Source of the DNA: Phormidesmis sp963710175
GTDB taxonomy: Bacteria; Cyanobacteriota; Cyanobacteriia; Phormidesmidales; Phormidesmidaceae
Direction: 5' to 3'
Assembly (NCBI GenBank): GCA_963710175.1
Contig: CAVPZC010000001.1
Location: 1,736,001-1,800,000, forward strand
Length of the DNA: 64,000 bases
Shown: one piece after another, positions 44,654-52,375 of the stretch
How positions within the stretch are numbered: position 1 is the first letter of the stretch
Layout of the letters: each line of letters starts with the position of its first letter
The notes under the pieces: generated by a model
Databases searched by the model: none
The model's input: only the letters and a program-made list of their open reading frames with translations
What the model was told of the DNA's origin: nothing
Translations under genes and position numbers: made by a program

Positions 44654-44697
44654 TGTGAGCTATTGAGCTTTGGATTTTAACAAAGGAGACTGATTTT

Positions 44698-45216
44698 ATG
44701 AACGTAGTATCTGAACTGTTGTTATTGGCAGGGCTTTTGGCTGTAGCCGCCTGCGGACAAAGGATGATTGCGCTAAAGAGAGATTTCGGCTTGAAGAGAC
44801 TAACAGGCGTGATCGCCCTCGGCATCGTTCTCTTTTTCGCGAGCAGCCAGTCAGCGTCTGCGGTTGGCCCACTCGCCGCACTCGGCACATCAGACAGCGC
44901 TATTAACCAGGAGCAGCAAGCATTCGAAGAAAATTTGAAGCTCGATCCGACCGGCGGTCACTACTCAGGAATTGAGTACTCTGACAAGTCAGTGCGCAAT
45001 CAGCCCAGCGATCAGGAGATTATGAATGAAGTCGAATCCCAGCTAAGTGACACCATGGTAGCTGCGGTTTCTAACGGTTCGGTCAGGCTATCTGGCAAGG
45101 TGTCTGATCGCGCAACGGCTGAGGATATTGTTGAATCGGTCAAGGCGATATCAGGCGTCCATGAAGTTGCCTTCGACCTGGGCCTGAACAACAACGACAC
45201 GCAGACAGCTAGATAA
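44698..45216 (+). CDS. BON-domain protein with N-terminal membrane segments
   Basis: A 172-residue envelope protein. The N-terminus has two hydrophobic helices (VVSELLLLAGLLAVAACG; VIALGIVLFFASSQSASAV), and the C-terminal 70 residues are a BON domain (SDQEIMNEVESQLSD, SNGSVRLSGKVSDRATAEDI, VKAISGVHEVAFDL). BON domains bind lipids or membrane surfaces. A strong AAGGAG ribosome-binding site lies about ten bases before ATG 44698. It lies 44 bases after the pterin dehydratase gene and is followed by a 105-bp repeat. Confidence 0.85.
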   Translation: MNVVSELLLLAGLLAVAACGQRMIALKRDFGLKRLTGVIALGIVLFFASSQSASAVGPLAALGTSDSAINQEQQAFEENLKLDPTGGHYSGIEYSDKSVRNQPSDQEIMNEVESQLSDTMVAAVSNGSVRLSGKVSDRATAEDIVESVKAISGVHEVAFDLGLNNNDTQTAR

Positions 45217-45265
45217 GTGAGTCGCCTTGCGATTATCGGATAGCTATCGGCATTCCCTCAACTTC

Positions 45266-45370
45266 TATAGCTTCCAGCACTTTGCTTCATGCAGCATTAC
45301 TGGCTGTAAGCCATATATAGCAGCAGGCAAAGTGCTCCGCGAAGCGCGAATGCATCCGAGCTTCGCTATA
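45266..45370 (-). repeat. Dispersed 105-bp hairpin element, subfamily 1, copy 2
   Basis: Same length and 101 of 105 bases identical by eye to 7166-7270. The hairpin GCGAAGCGCG (45339-45348) / CGAGCTTCGC (45357-45366) has one mismatch around loop AATGCATC. As with copy 1, it lies between the 3' ends of two convergent genes. Confidence 0.85.
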
Positions 45371-45404
45371 TCTGTCAGTTGGGGGAATGCGCACGGTTGA
45401 GCTG

Positions 45405-46142
45405 CTACAAAGACTCAATATTGGCTTTGGCCGAAATGATTAGCTGCCCCGGTTCTAGAGTGAGCTGGTTAAACTGAAGCGTCATACTGCTCAGTTCAAA
45501 ATTGCGCAAATCCAGCAGATCTTGCGTACTGTCAACCAGCGACTGCGTTAGCTCAGGCATGTCGTTGGTGGCCTCGTCGTACTGAATATCTTCTAGCGTT
45601 ACCGCATGTCCGCCCTCAACCAGCTGCGGCCTAGCCGAAAAAGCAACGTGGTGCGTTTCCACTTTTTCTATCAGCATCACATCCGCTTCAATGGCAATCT
45701 GACCCGCCTCAGGAATGGTAAAGCTGACGTTGCTCGCATCGGTCGTCACCCGTTCACCTGAGGGCAGCTCTACCTTTTGCCCGCGCAGCTTTTGCTTGAC
45801 GTAGCCTGAGTTAAATGCCTTTTCAATATCTTCAGCCTTGAGCACAACTCGCGCTTCGGCATCGGTGGGGCAATCTAGGGCAATCTCGCCGAGAGCCGCC
45901 TTCATCATGCTGATGTCTACTGAGTTGGCTTCCAGCGTCAGTTCTGCTGTTCGCAGATCGTTTTGAATAACCAGGCCGCGTCCTTCTACCGTTACCCGAT
46001 CAACCTGCCCCTGAGTCAGCTTAATCGGATCGGTATGAACTTCTACGTCCAGCGATTCCACTTCGTCTAGCTGAGCGGAGATCGCCGTCTCTGCTGCTTT
46101 GCTAATCGCCTGCTCGCCAATATTTAGATCTTGTGAACTCAT
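45405..46142 (-). CDS. DUF2993 (LmeA-like) protein
   Basis: A 245-residue protein of the DUF2993 family, common in cyanobacteria and actinobacteria. Typical parts are GEQAISKAAETAISAQLDEV, EGRGLVIQNDLRTAELTLEA, and the late FELSSMTLQFNQLTLEPGQL. Mycobacterial LmeA of this family binds phosphoinositides and helps lipomannan elongation; the cyanobacterial role is unknown. No signal peptide is visible, which differs from LmeA. Convergent with the BON-domain gene across a 105-bp repeat. Confidence 0.82.
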   Translation of the reverse strand: MSSQDLNIGEQAISKAAETAISAQLDEVESLDVEVHTDPIKLTQGQVDRVTVEGRGLVIQNDLRTAELTLEANSVDISMMKAALGEIALDCPTDAEARVVLKAEDIEKAFNSGYVKQKLRGQKVELPSGERVTTDASNVSFTIPEAGQIAIEADVMLIEKVETHHVAFSARPQLVEGGHAVTLEDIQYDEATNDMPELTQSLVDSTQDLLDLRNFELSSMTLQFNQLTLEPGQLIISAKANIESL

Positions 46143-46262
46143 ACTTTTCTACTGTCAAGACTGCTACTCAGTGTAGAAAGTGCGATCGCCCTAGCCTTCT
46201 ACCCAAGGGGCGAACTTAACGAACAGACTCAGGCCCGCGTCTCTGTCTCTCTCGGGGCGAGC

Positions 46263-48074
46263 TTAATCTGCCTGCCAAAAGATAGTAGATTCGCTGATTG
46301 GCTGTAGATCTGTGCCCGGATAGTAGAATTCCAGGATTTGTTCGTCAGAGTAGCCCTGTTTGCCCAGGTTATAAGCGCCAGTTTGACTCATGCCTACCCC
46401 GTGGCCAAATCCGCCGCCGATGAACCTGTAGCCGGTCAGCACAGGTTGAGGCGTGGGCGTTTGTTTGTTTTCCATTTTCTCTTGTATGCTGCCTGGCTTA
46501 GTCTCTATTTTGCTGTCAGCTGGCTGAAGCGGATTGACCGCGCTGACAGCGGGGCTAGCCGCATCCGGCACAGCGGCGGCGGGTGTCTCAAAAACAGGTT
46601 CCAGGTAAAACAGCAGGCTGCGCGGTGGAATAAAGGCTTTTACGGCTTCGTCTTTAACCAGATCAAAAGAGCCAATATCGGTATCGACCTGTAGCTTTTG
46701 CACTCGCCCCGACTCTGCTCGTTCGGTCACAGTCAGCGCAGTCACTCGGCTGAAGTTGGCTAGCGGGTGCTGACGGTTAGTGAGGTATTCCTTCAGCGTG
46801 TCACCAATGTCTTTGAGAGAGGCTTGGCGGTTCCAGCGGAAAGCATCCCAGCCGTCTTCGTTAAAACCGCTGCTGAGGGCAATAAAGGCGCGGAAATTGG
46901 CTTCATCTGAGAGCGGACGCTGGGCCAGATCCCATCGAGGCTGTAATGAGTCGACAACGGGGCGCAGATAAGGCCGATCTGCGCCATTCCAAACGTCGGT
47001 AAAGCGAGCGGTGACGCCGCCAGTAGTAGAGGAGTAGAGGGCATCGACTAATTCGTTTTGGTAGGTGAGTACCTGACCAGCGGTGGCAGTGATCGCACTG
47101 TCTGCAATCGGATCGGTCTCGGCTAGGCCAAAATAGACTTGACACTGCGTATCGGCGCAGATCTCATAGTCATCAGTCGCAAATCGCCGCAGATTGCGCA
47201 GCGCGTAAGTCCGAGCCAAAATCGCCTGCGCTTCAATCGCCTGCCGAGGCGCACTCGCCCCAATCTCATGCGGCACCACCCCGCGCAAATACTGCTCTAT
47301 CGGCACCTGATTGACCAGCGTATAGGTGCCATAAGCGTTGGGCTGAACCTTCATATCGCCCGCAAACAAATCGCGGTAGTTGGGGCCGTCGCCCTGTCCC
47401 ATCTGAATACGCCGGTTGCTGGTAGTTATGGTAAATCTGTCGCGCACATACTTGTAGCCATTGACTGTAAAGGCCACTTTGGGCACCTCTGCCACGACCC
47501 GGCTGTCAATGAAAGCCTCGGTATGGCCCGCCGCCTGCAAATTTTTCAGCAGCAGGCGGCGCAGTAGCGGGGTGCTATAGTCAGCCCGCTTAGCCCAGAC
47601 CTGCCAAGCATCAGGCTGAGCCATTTCGGCCTCTATACCGGCAGCTCGCCAGCGGTTAGCACTGTCTTCAGCGCTCTCAAAGCTGCGGTGAGTGCTCAGC
47701 ACCACCCATTCTTGCAGTGCCGGTTCGCTCAGCGGCTGCATGACAATATCGATTTGCAGCTGACTGGCCGTAATGGACTGAGCCTGACCGTTAGTGACAA
47801 AATCGACCTTCAGCTGGTCGCCAGTTAGGGGCGCTAAGACAATCTTGTCAGTTTGGTCTTCACCAAAGCGCTGGACAATACCCACTTCAATTTCCGGGTT
47901 GCGAGTAGCTGATTGAGCTTGGGCGGGCAGCGCGGCTCCACCGATTTCGGCCCCGATCAAAACACCGGAGGCGATCGCCCCAACCCCCAAAGCCGAACTA
48001 ACCCCCAGAGCTGAGCAGCTAGCGGCAAGGCAAGAAACGCTGAATGCAGTTTTAAAGCGAATGCTTAAATTCAT
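46263..48074 (-). CDS. SpoIID/LytB-domain protein (amidase-enhancer-like), secreted
   Basis: A 603-residue exported protein. It has an N-terminal signal segment (SIRFKTAFSVSCLAASC and further hydrophobic residues) and an SPOR-like domain around residues 115-190 (WVVLSTHRSFESAEDSANRW). The SpoIID core (about 240-430) shows VPIEQYLRGVVPHEIGASAP, AQAILARTYALRN and STTGGVTARFTDVWNG, and after a Pro/Gln-rich insert the domain closes with GGGFGHGVGMSQTGAYNLG. SpoIID relatives cut glycan strands of peptidoglycan lacking peptides; a cell-wall role is likely. Start ATG 48074 gives a standard signal peptide; ATG 48128 is an alternative. Confidence 0.9.
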   Translation of the reverse strand: MNLSIRFKTAFSVSCLAASCSALGVSSALGVGAIASGVLIGAEIGGAALPAQAQSATRNPEIEVGIVQRFGEDQTDKIVLAPLTGDQLKVDFVTNGQAQSITASQLQIDIVMQPLSEPALQEWVVLSTHRSFESAEDSANRWRAAGIEAEMAQPDAWQVWAKRADYSTPLLRRLLLKNLQAAGHTEAFIDSRVVAEVPKVAFTVNGYKYVRDRFTITTSNRRIQMGQGDGPNYRDLFAGDMKVQPNAYGTYTLVNQVPIEQYLRGVVPHEIGASAPRQAIEAQAILARTYALRNLRRFATDDYEICADTQCQVYFGLAETDPIADSAITATAGQVLTYQNELVDALYSSTTGGVTARFTDVWNGADRPYLRPVVDSLQPRWDLAQRPLSDEANFRAFIALSSGFNEDGWDAFRWNRQASLKDIGDTLKEYLTNRQHPLANFSRVTALTVTERAESGRVQKLQVDTDIGSFDLVKDEAVKAFIPPRSLLFYLEPVFETPAAAVPDAASPAVSAVNPLQPADSKIETKPGSIQEKMENKQTPTPQPVLTGYRFIGGGFGHGVGMSQTGAYNLGKQGYSDEQILEFYYPGTDLQPISESTIFWQAD

Positions 48075-48360
48075 AGTAAGCAGGGTGCAGACGGTAGATA
48101 GATCTGCCTTATCTGGCTCGTTGTTCAAATGTCTTATTCAAAACTAAGCTCACTCAATCAGGCAGCTCTTAGGGGCAAAGAGGATGAAGCTGACGGGCTT
48201 AGAGGAGATTCAAAGGGCGCACTGTTAGCTGGGGTATAGGCTATGTAGCAAAGTGACCGACGCTATAGGTTCAATGAAGCTACCCATTTTGAGTGCCCAT
48301 TTTGAGCGGGTAGATGAGCAACCTATATCCTAACGGTTTCCCTATCAGTATTCCTAAAGA

Positions 48361-48465
48361 TATAGCAAAGTAAGAATGCATCCTTACTTTGCGAGTCGAG
48401 TTACCTGCTGTCAGATAACGGTTTCAGCCGATAAAAGTGTCCTAAGCAGCTCGACAGGAGCTATA
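48361..48465 (+). repeat. Dispersed ~105-bp hairpin element, subfamily 2, copy 2
   Basis: Begins TATAGC and ends GCTATA, closely related to 12048-12151. The hairpin GCAAAGTAAG / CTTACTTTGC is perfect around loop AATGCATC. It lies just before the broken sulfiredoxin gene; the rest of the 48075-48360 gap upstream shows no gene. Confidence 0.85.
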
Positions 48466-48473
48466 GAATAAAA

Positions 48474-48650
48474 GTGCGTGCAGTGCCTCGTAGCTACAGC
48501 GCAGTACTCAACAGTTTAGAAGTAGAGGGCCAGTACTACGGATTTTCGGGCTGTCACCGCTATGCAGCCTGCCGACAGCTTGGCCACCAGACCATTCGAG
48601 CCCGCGTGCGGCGTGCCCCCAGATCGGTGCTGAACCTGCATTTGGCCTGA
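48474..48650 (+). pseudogene. Sulfiredoxin, C-terminal half only
   Basis: A 58-codon open frame from GTG 48474. Its last 43 residues are plainly sulfiredoxin: EVEGQYYGFSGCHRYAACRQ with the catalytic cysteine in GCHR, then LGHQTIRARVRRAPRSVL and the usual ending HLA. Sulfiredoxin repairs over-oxidised 2-Cys peroxiredoxins using ATP; family members have about 85-95 residues in cyanobacteria. The N-terminal 30-35 residues (the IPLxxIRRPLP segment and following helix) are absent, replaced by a short unrelated lead, and a 105-bp element ends nine bases upstream. It is therefore probably a deletion remnant rather than a working gene. Confidence 0.8.
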
Positions 48651-48670
48651 GCTAGTTTGGCCTAACCTAA

Positions 48671-48875
48671 GTTCGGGATAAGGTGTTTCATGGTCAACCG
48701 CTCAAATCTCTCCTATCAAAGCCGGTCTGGGTTCCCCTTACCAAGGGGAACCGTAAGGGAGGGGTCCTGGCGACATGCTCTGTGCTCAGCCGGAACCCCT
48801 CTGCCTGCGGCATCTCCCCTTGGTAAGGGGAGAAAAGATCCCCGATGGCACATTCTAGCTATTCTTATCCCGAAC
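48671..48875. repeat. TIR element (GTTCGGGATAAG ends), divergent copy A
   Basis: 205 bases bounded by inverted repeats GTTCGGGATAAG and CTTATCCCGAAC. The interior differs from copies at 54818 and 62604 but has the same layout: a left hairpin (GGTTCCCCTT 48730-48739 / AAGGGGAACC 48743-48752), a central stem around AGGGGT...ACCCCT, and a right hairpin (CTCCCCTT 48814-48821 / AAGGGGAG 48825-48832). It is flanked by a 19-bp direct repeat CTAGTTTGGCCTAACCTAA at 48652-48670 and 48886-48904. It encodes no protein. Confidence 0.8.
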
Positions 48876-48937
48876 TGACGTTAACCTAGTTTGGCCTAAC
48901 CTAAAAAGGGCGACAGCATTACCGAGGGCGAATTATT

Positions 48938-49603
48938 GTGGAAGCTGAGCAACAGAGGCAAGCAGAGTTTACGCTCAGCTTAAAGGTACTGATGCAGCGG
49001 GTAAACATCTCTAGCTACAGGGCTCTGGCGATTCGGGCAGGCGTCTCGCGCTGGCAGATAACACAGCTGCGCTCTGGCAATATTGGCCAAATGCGGCTGG
49101 CGGTACTCACTCAGCTGGCCGCCGCTTTAGAGGTTTCTCTCAGTGCGCTTCTGAGCAAATTTGACCGGGAGATTGACCCGGCTCAGTCTGAATTATCAGC
49201 GCAGTCGCAGCATCTAGCCGACTTGCAGAGAGAATATCAGCGGCTACAGGCGCAAATGGCGCAACAGGTGGAGCTAGCGCGATCGCAAACCCAGACTGAC
49301 GCCCTCCAAACCTTAGAAACCTGGCTAGTCCAATGGCCCACCATCGCCAAGCGCGCCAAAGAGCGCGAATTGCCCGCTGCTAAGCTGCTGCCTTTCATTC
49401 GTCCGGTAGAGCAGCTAATGACTGAGTGGGAGGTGGAAGCGATCGCCTCTATCGACGCCACAGTTCCCTACGACCCTCAGCAGCATCAGCTCATTGGCGG
49501 CATTGCTGAGCCGGGCGCACAAGTGCGTGTCACCCATAGCGGCCATCGGCACCAGGGAAAACTGCTGCATCGGGCCAAGGTCAAGCTAGAGAACGTTCTG
49601 TAA
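48938..49603 (+). CDS. XRE-type HTH protein with GrpE-like C-terminus
   Basis: A 221-residue protein with an unusual domain order: an N-terminal Cro/C1-type helix-turn-helix (about residues 10-70; YRALAIRAGVSRWQITQLRS, then LTQLAAALEVSLSALL), a coiled coil (about 75-130), and a C-terminal segment like the head of the nucleotide-exchange factor GrpE (VPYDPQQHQLIGGIAEPGAQ, then VRVTHSGHRHQGKLLHRAKV). GrpE acts on DnaK; here the fusion could link chaperone state to transcription, but that is inference. Translation starts at GTG 48938. Similar proteins are, to my knowledge, found in other cyanobacteria. Confidence 0.8.
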   Translation: MEAEQQRQAEFTLSLKVLMQRVNISSYRALAIRAGVSRWQITQLRSGNIGQMRLAVLTQLAAALEVSLSALLSKFDREIDPAQSELSAQSQHLADLQREYQRLQAQMAQQVELARSQTQTDALQTLETWLVQWPTIAKRAKERELPAAKLLPFIRPVEQLMTEWEVEAIASIDATVPYDPQQHQLIGGIAEPGAQVRVTHSGHRHQGKLLHRAKVKLENVL

Positions 49604-49644
49604 TCTGGTTCGTAATCTGGTTCGTAATCTGGTTCGTAATCTGG
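49601..49644. repeat. 12-bp tandem repeat, 3.7 copies
   Basis: TAATCTGGTTCG repeats three times (49601-49636) plus TAATCTGG. The first TAA is the stop codon of the HTH-GrpE gene. The last unit touches the end of the convergent metallophosphoesterase gene at 49646. It probably arose by slippage; no regulatory role is evident. Confidence 0.9.
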
Positions 49645-49645
49645 C

Positions 49646-50476
49646 CTAAGCTCGCACCAGCGTCAGCACCGTCAGCTCCGGCGGGCAAAAGAGTCGACCC
49701 GGTGGATAGGTGCCCAAACCCCGATTGACATAGAGCCAGTTATCGCCGACGCGGTGCAGCCCCTGCCCCCACTCCCAGTGGCGCACGACGTGAAAGCAGC
49801 GATCGCTCAAAAACGGAATGCTGTTGCGAATGGAACGAGGCACCCGCTGCCGAATTCGCTTCCAAACCAGCGGGCCAGAGCCGAGACCCGGCAAATGCAC
49901 CTGACCGCCGTGCGTATGGCCTGAAAGCTGCAAGTCGGTTCGCCAGGCCGCCAAAGGCTCAGCTGTGTCCGGGTTGTGAGAAAGCACCAGACGCGGCACC
50001 GCCGGATCAATCTGGTTTAAAACCTGAGGGTCAAACTCACGCGACCAGTAGTCAGCAAAGCCAACTACCGGAAAGTCTTCACCCAGCGGCGTCGCAATCT
50101 GATTCCACAGCACCCGGATATCCGCCTGCTCCAGCGCCCGAGTGACAATGCTACGCGCCCCTTGCACTTCAATATCGTGATTGCCCAGCACAGCGACCAT
50201 GCCGTAGCGACTGGGCAAATGCTTAATCCGGCGAGCCAACTCATAGATCGGCTGCGGGTCATGAGTAACAAAATCGCCCGTCAGCGCAATCAGGTCAGGG
50301 CGCAGATCATAAATCCGGTCAATTGCTCTAGCGAGCATGGCATCAGAAAGCCGCAGTCCGTCGAAGTGAAAATCTGATAGCTGAGCTATCACAGTGCCGA
50401 CCAGTCGCTCCGGCAAACCTCGAATCGGAATTGTCTGCTTTTCTATCGATAGTGCGCCCGAAAAAAGCTGATGCAT
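49646..50476 (-). CDS. Metallophosphoesterase (YkuE/YaeI-like)
   Basis: A 276-residue calcineurin-like phosphoesterase. Metal-binding motifs are in order: AQLSDFHFDG, ALTGDFVTHD, VLGNHDIEV, LVLSHNPDT and LSGHTHGGQV. It resembles membrane-associated members such as YaeI/YkuE, but no transmembrane helix is visible in this one. The substrate is unknown. It follows rimK with a 71-base gap on the same strand and may be the last gene of the run that begins with the DUF3038 gene. Confidence 0.92.
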   Translation of the reverse strand: MHQLFSGALSIEKQTIPIRGLPERLVGTVIAQLSDFHFDGLRLSDAMLARAIDRIYDLRPDLIALTGDFVTHDPQPIYELARRIKHLPSRYGMVAVLGNHDIEVQGARSIVTRALEQADIRVLWNQIATPLGEDFPVVGFADYWSREFDPQVLNQIDPAVPRLVLSHNPDTAEPLAAWRTDLQLSGHTHGGQVHLPGLGSGPLVWKRIRQRVPRSIRNSIPFLSDRCFHVVRHWEWGQGLHRVGDNWLYVNRGLGTYPPGRLFCPPELTVLTLVRA

Positions 50477-50547
50477 AGGACAAGTCCAGATTCTTCAGAG
50501 GTACGAGCAGGCTACCATTCTAATCAAGCCAGACATAGTTTTGCAGA

Positions 50548-51438
50548 CTACATATCCCGCCGCTGCTTCACCGCTGTCACCACAAAATCTACCAGCTGCC
50601 CGGCCACATCTACGCCTGTTGCCGTCTCAATCCCCTCTAGTCCCGGTGAAGAATTCACCTCGATCACCACCGGACCGTGGTCAGCCCGTAGAATATCTAC
50701 CCCGGCCACCTGTAGCCCCACGGCCTTGACTGCCTCAATCGCCATGCAGCGCTCTGTCGGGCTGAGTTCGGCAGCGCTACTCTGACCGCCCCGGTGCACG
50801 TTTGATCGAAATTCGCCCGGTGCGCCCCGCCGCTTCATCGCCGCTATCACTGCGCCATTGATCACAAAACAGCGAATATCTTCGCTGTTGGCCTCTTCAA
50901 TAAATTCTTGGACTAAAATATCAGCCCCAAGACCTCGCAGCGCCTCAATCATAGACTTAGCCGACTGGTGAGTTTCGGCCAGCACCACCCCGACCCCCTG
51001 AGTTCCTTCTAGTACCTTAATCACCAGCGGCGCCCCGCCCACCAGTTCGATCAGGCCGTCAATGTCTTTATTGGCGTGGGCAAAGCTAGTTAGCGGTAGA
51101 TCGATGCCCCGCTGAGAGAGAATTTGTAGGCAGTGGAGTTTGTCGCGCGATCGCGAAATCGCCTCAGCCCGATTAGCGGTAAATACTCCCATCTGCTCAA
51201 ATTGACGCACGACTGCGATGCCATAACGGGTATGCGAAGCGCCGATACGGGGGATCACCGCATCTAAAATCGGTAGAACACTACCTTGATAGAGCAGCTG
51301 CGGATTCCGAGCGGTGATATCCATGTAGCAGCGCAGGTGATTGATTACCGTCATGGCATGGCCCCGGCTTTCTCCCGCAGCGAGCAGCCTACGGGTAGAG
51401 TAAAGCGCCGCGTCGCGCGAGAGCACTGCAATTTTCAT
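50548..51438 (-). CDS. rimK: RimK-type ATP-grasp ligase (S6 glutamate ligase)
   Basis: A 296-residue ATP-grasp enzyme; RimK adds glutamates to the C-terminus of ribosomal protein S6. Family landmarks are KIAVLSRDAALYSTRRL, AVIPRIGASHTRYG, PLVIKVLEGTQGVGVVLAE, EFIEEANSEDIRCFVI, EFRSNVHRGG and the metal-binding VIEVNSSPGLEGIE. ATG 51438 starts MKIAVLS; ATG 51450 adds four residues. It lies 12 bases downstream of argB on the same strand. A different acceptor than S6 is possible, since cyanobacterial RimK roles are little studied. Confidence 0.93.
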   Translation of the reverse strand: MKIAVLSRDAALYSTRRLLAAGESRGHAMTVINHLRCYMDITARNPQLLYQGSVLPILDAVIPRIGASHTRYGIAVVRQFEQMGVFTANRAEAISRSRDKLHCLQILSQRGIDLPLTSFAHANKDIDGLIELVGGAPLVIKVLEGTQGVGVVLAETHQSAKSMIEALRGLGADILVQEFIEEANSEDIRCFVINGAVIAAMKRRGAPGEFRSNVHRGGQSSAAELSPTERCMAIEAVKAVGLQVAGVDILRADHGPVVIEVNSSPGLEGIETATGVDVAGQLVDFVVTAVKQRRDM

Positions 51439-51450
51439 AAAGAGGGCCAA

Positions 51451-52362
51451 TTAGTGCAAGCTGGAGGCGACCAGCATCGTGCCAATGCCCATGTCTGAAA
51501 AGGTTTCAAGCAGCAGCGCGTGCGGCATTCGGCCATCTAAAATATGGGCCGCCCGGACGCCTTGAGCAAGCGATCGCACGCAGCAAGTCACCTTCGGGAT
51601 CATCCCCCCTGAGACCACACCGCTGGCAATCAGCGCCCGCGCCTGATGAATATCGAGTTTGTTGATCAGCGAGCTAGGGTCGTGGAAATCTTCCATAATG
51701 CCAGGTGTATCGGTCAGCAAAATTAGCTTTTCGGCATTGAGGGCAGCGGCCAGTTCACCCGCGACGGTATCTGCGTTGATATTGTACGCCTGACCGGTTT
51801 CGTCAGCAGCTACGCTCGAAATCACCGGAATGTAGTTTGCCGCCACTAGCGAGCTGACCAGATCGGGACGGATATTGCTAACGTCGCCCACAAAGCCAAT
51901 TCCCGATTGCTCCGAGCTGGGCCGAGCGGTGACCAGGCTACCGTCTTTACCGCACAGCCCCACTGCTGCGCCGCCCGCCTGATTGATCAGAGAGACCAAT
52001 TCTTTGTTCACCCGACCGACCAGCACCATTTCTACAACGTCCATAGTCTTAGCGTCGGTTACGCGCAGCCCGTCTTTAAACTGCGGTTCGATATTGAGCT
52101 TAGTCAGCCAGGTGTTAATTTCGGGACCGCCGCCATGCACGACGATAGGCCGAATGCCAACGCTGGCCATAAAGACAACGTCGCGAATGACTTTAGCCTT
52201 GAGGCTGCTGTCTTTCATCGCCGCGCCGCCGTACTTAATCACCATGGTGCGGCCCCTGAACTGCTGAATGTAGGGCAGTGCTTCACTGAGAATACGGACG
52301 CGATCAGCTTCGGCCTGCTGGAAGTATTCGCTCTCGGCGTTGAGGTTGGTGGGGGCGGTCAT
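51451..52362 (-). CDS. argB: Acetylglutamate kinase
   Basis: Catalyses the second and regulated step of arginine synthesis, N-acetylglutamate to its 5-phosphate. In cyanobacteria it is controlled by the PII protein. The 303-residue product has VIKYGGAAM, IVVHGGGPEIN, GLRVTDAKTMDVVEMVL, the Mg-ATP region LILLTDTPGIM and SGGMIPKV. The N-terminal extension and the arginine-sensitive family pattern fit the PII-controlled hexameric type. It is placed between aroK and rimK with spacings of 13 and 12 bases. Confidence 0.97.
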   Translation of the reverse strand: MTAPTNLNAESEYFQQAEADRVRILSEALPYIQQFRGRTMVIKYGGAAMKDSSLKAKVIRDVVFMASVGIRPIVVHGGGPEINTWLTKLNIEPQFKDGLRVTDAKTMDVVEMVLVGRVNKELVSLINQAGGAAVGLCGKDGSLVTARPSSEQSGIGFVGDVSNIRPDLVSSLVAANYIPVISSVAADETGQAYNINADTVAGELAAALNAEKLILLTDTPGIMEDFHDPSSLINKLDIHQARALIASGVVSGGMIPKVTCCVRSLAQGVRAAHILDGRMPHALLLETFSDMGIGTMLVASSLH

Positions 52363-52375
52363 GGGAATGAGGAAT

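Noticed and set aside
49601..49644. CRISPR-like array
   Set aside because: Repeat units are 12 bp with no spacers; simple tandem repeat.
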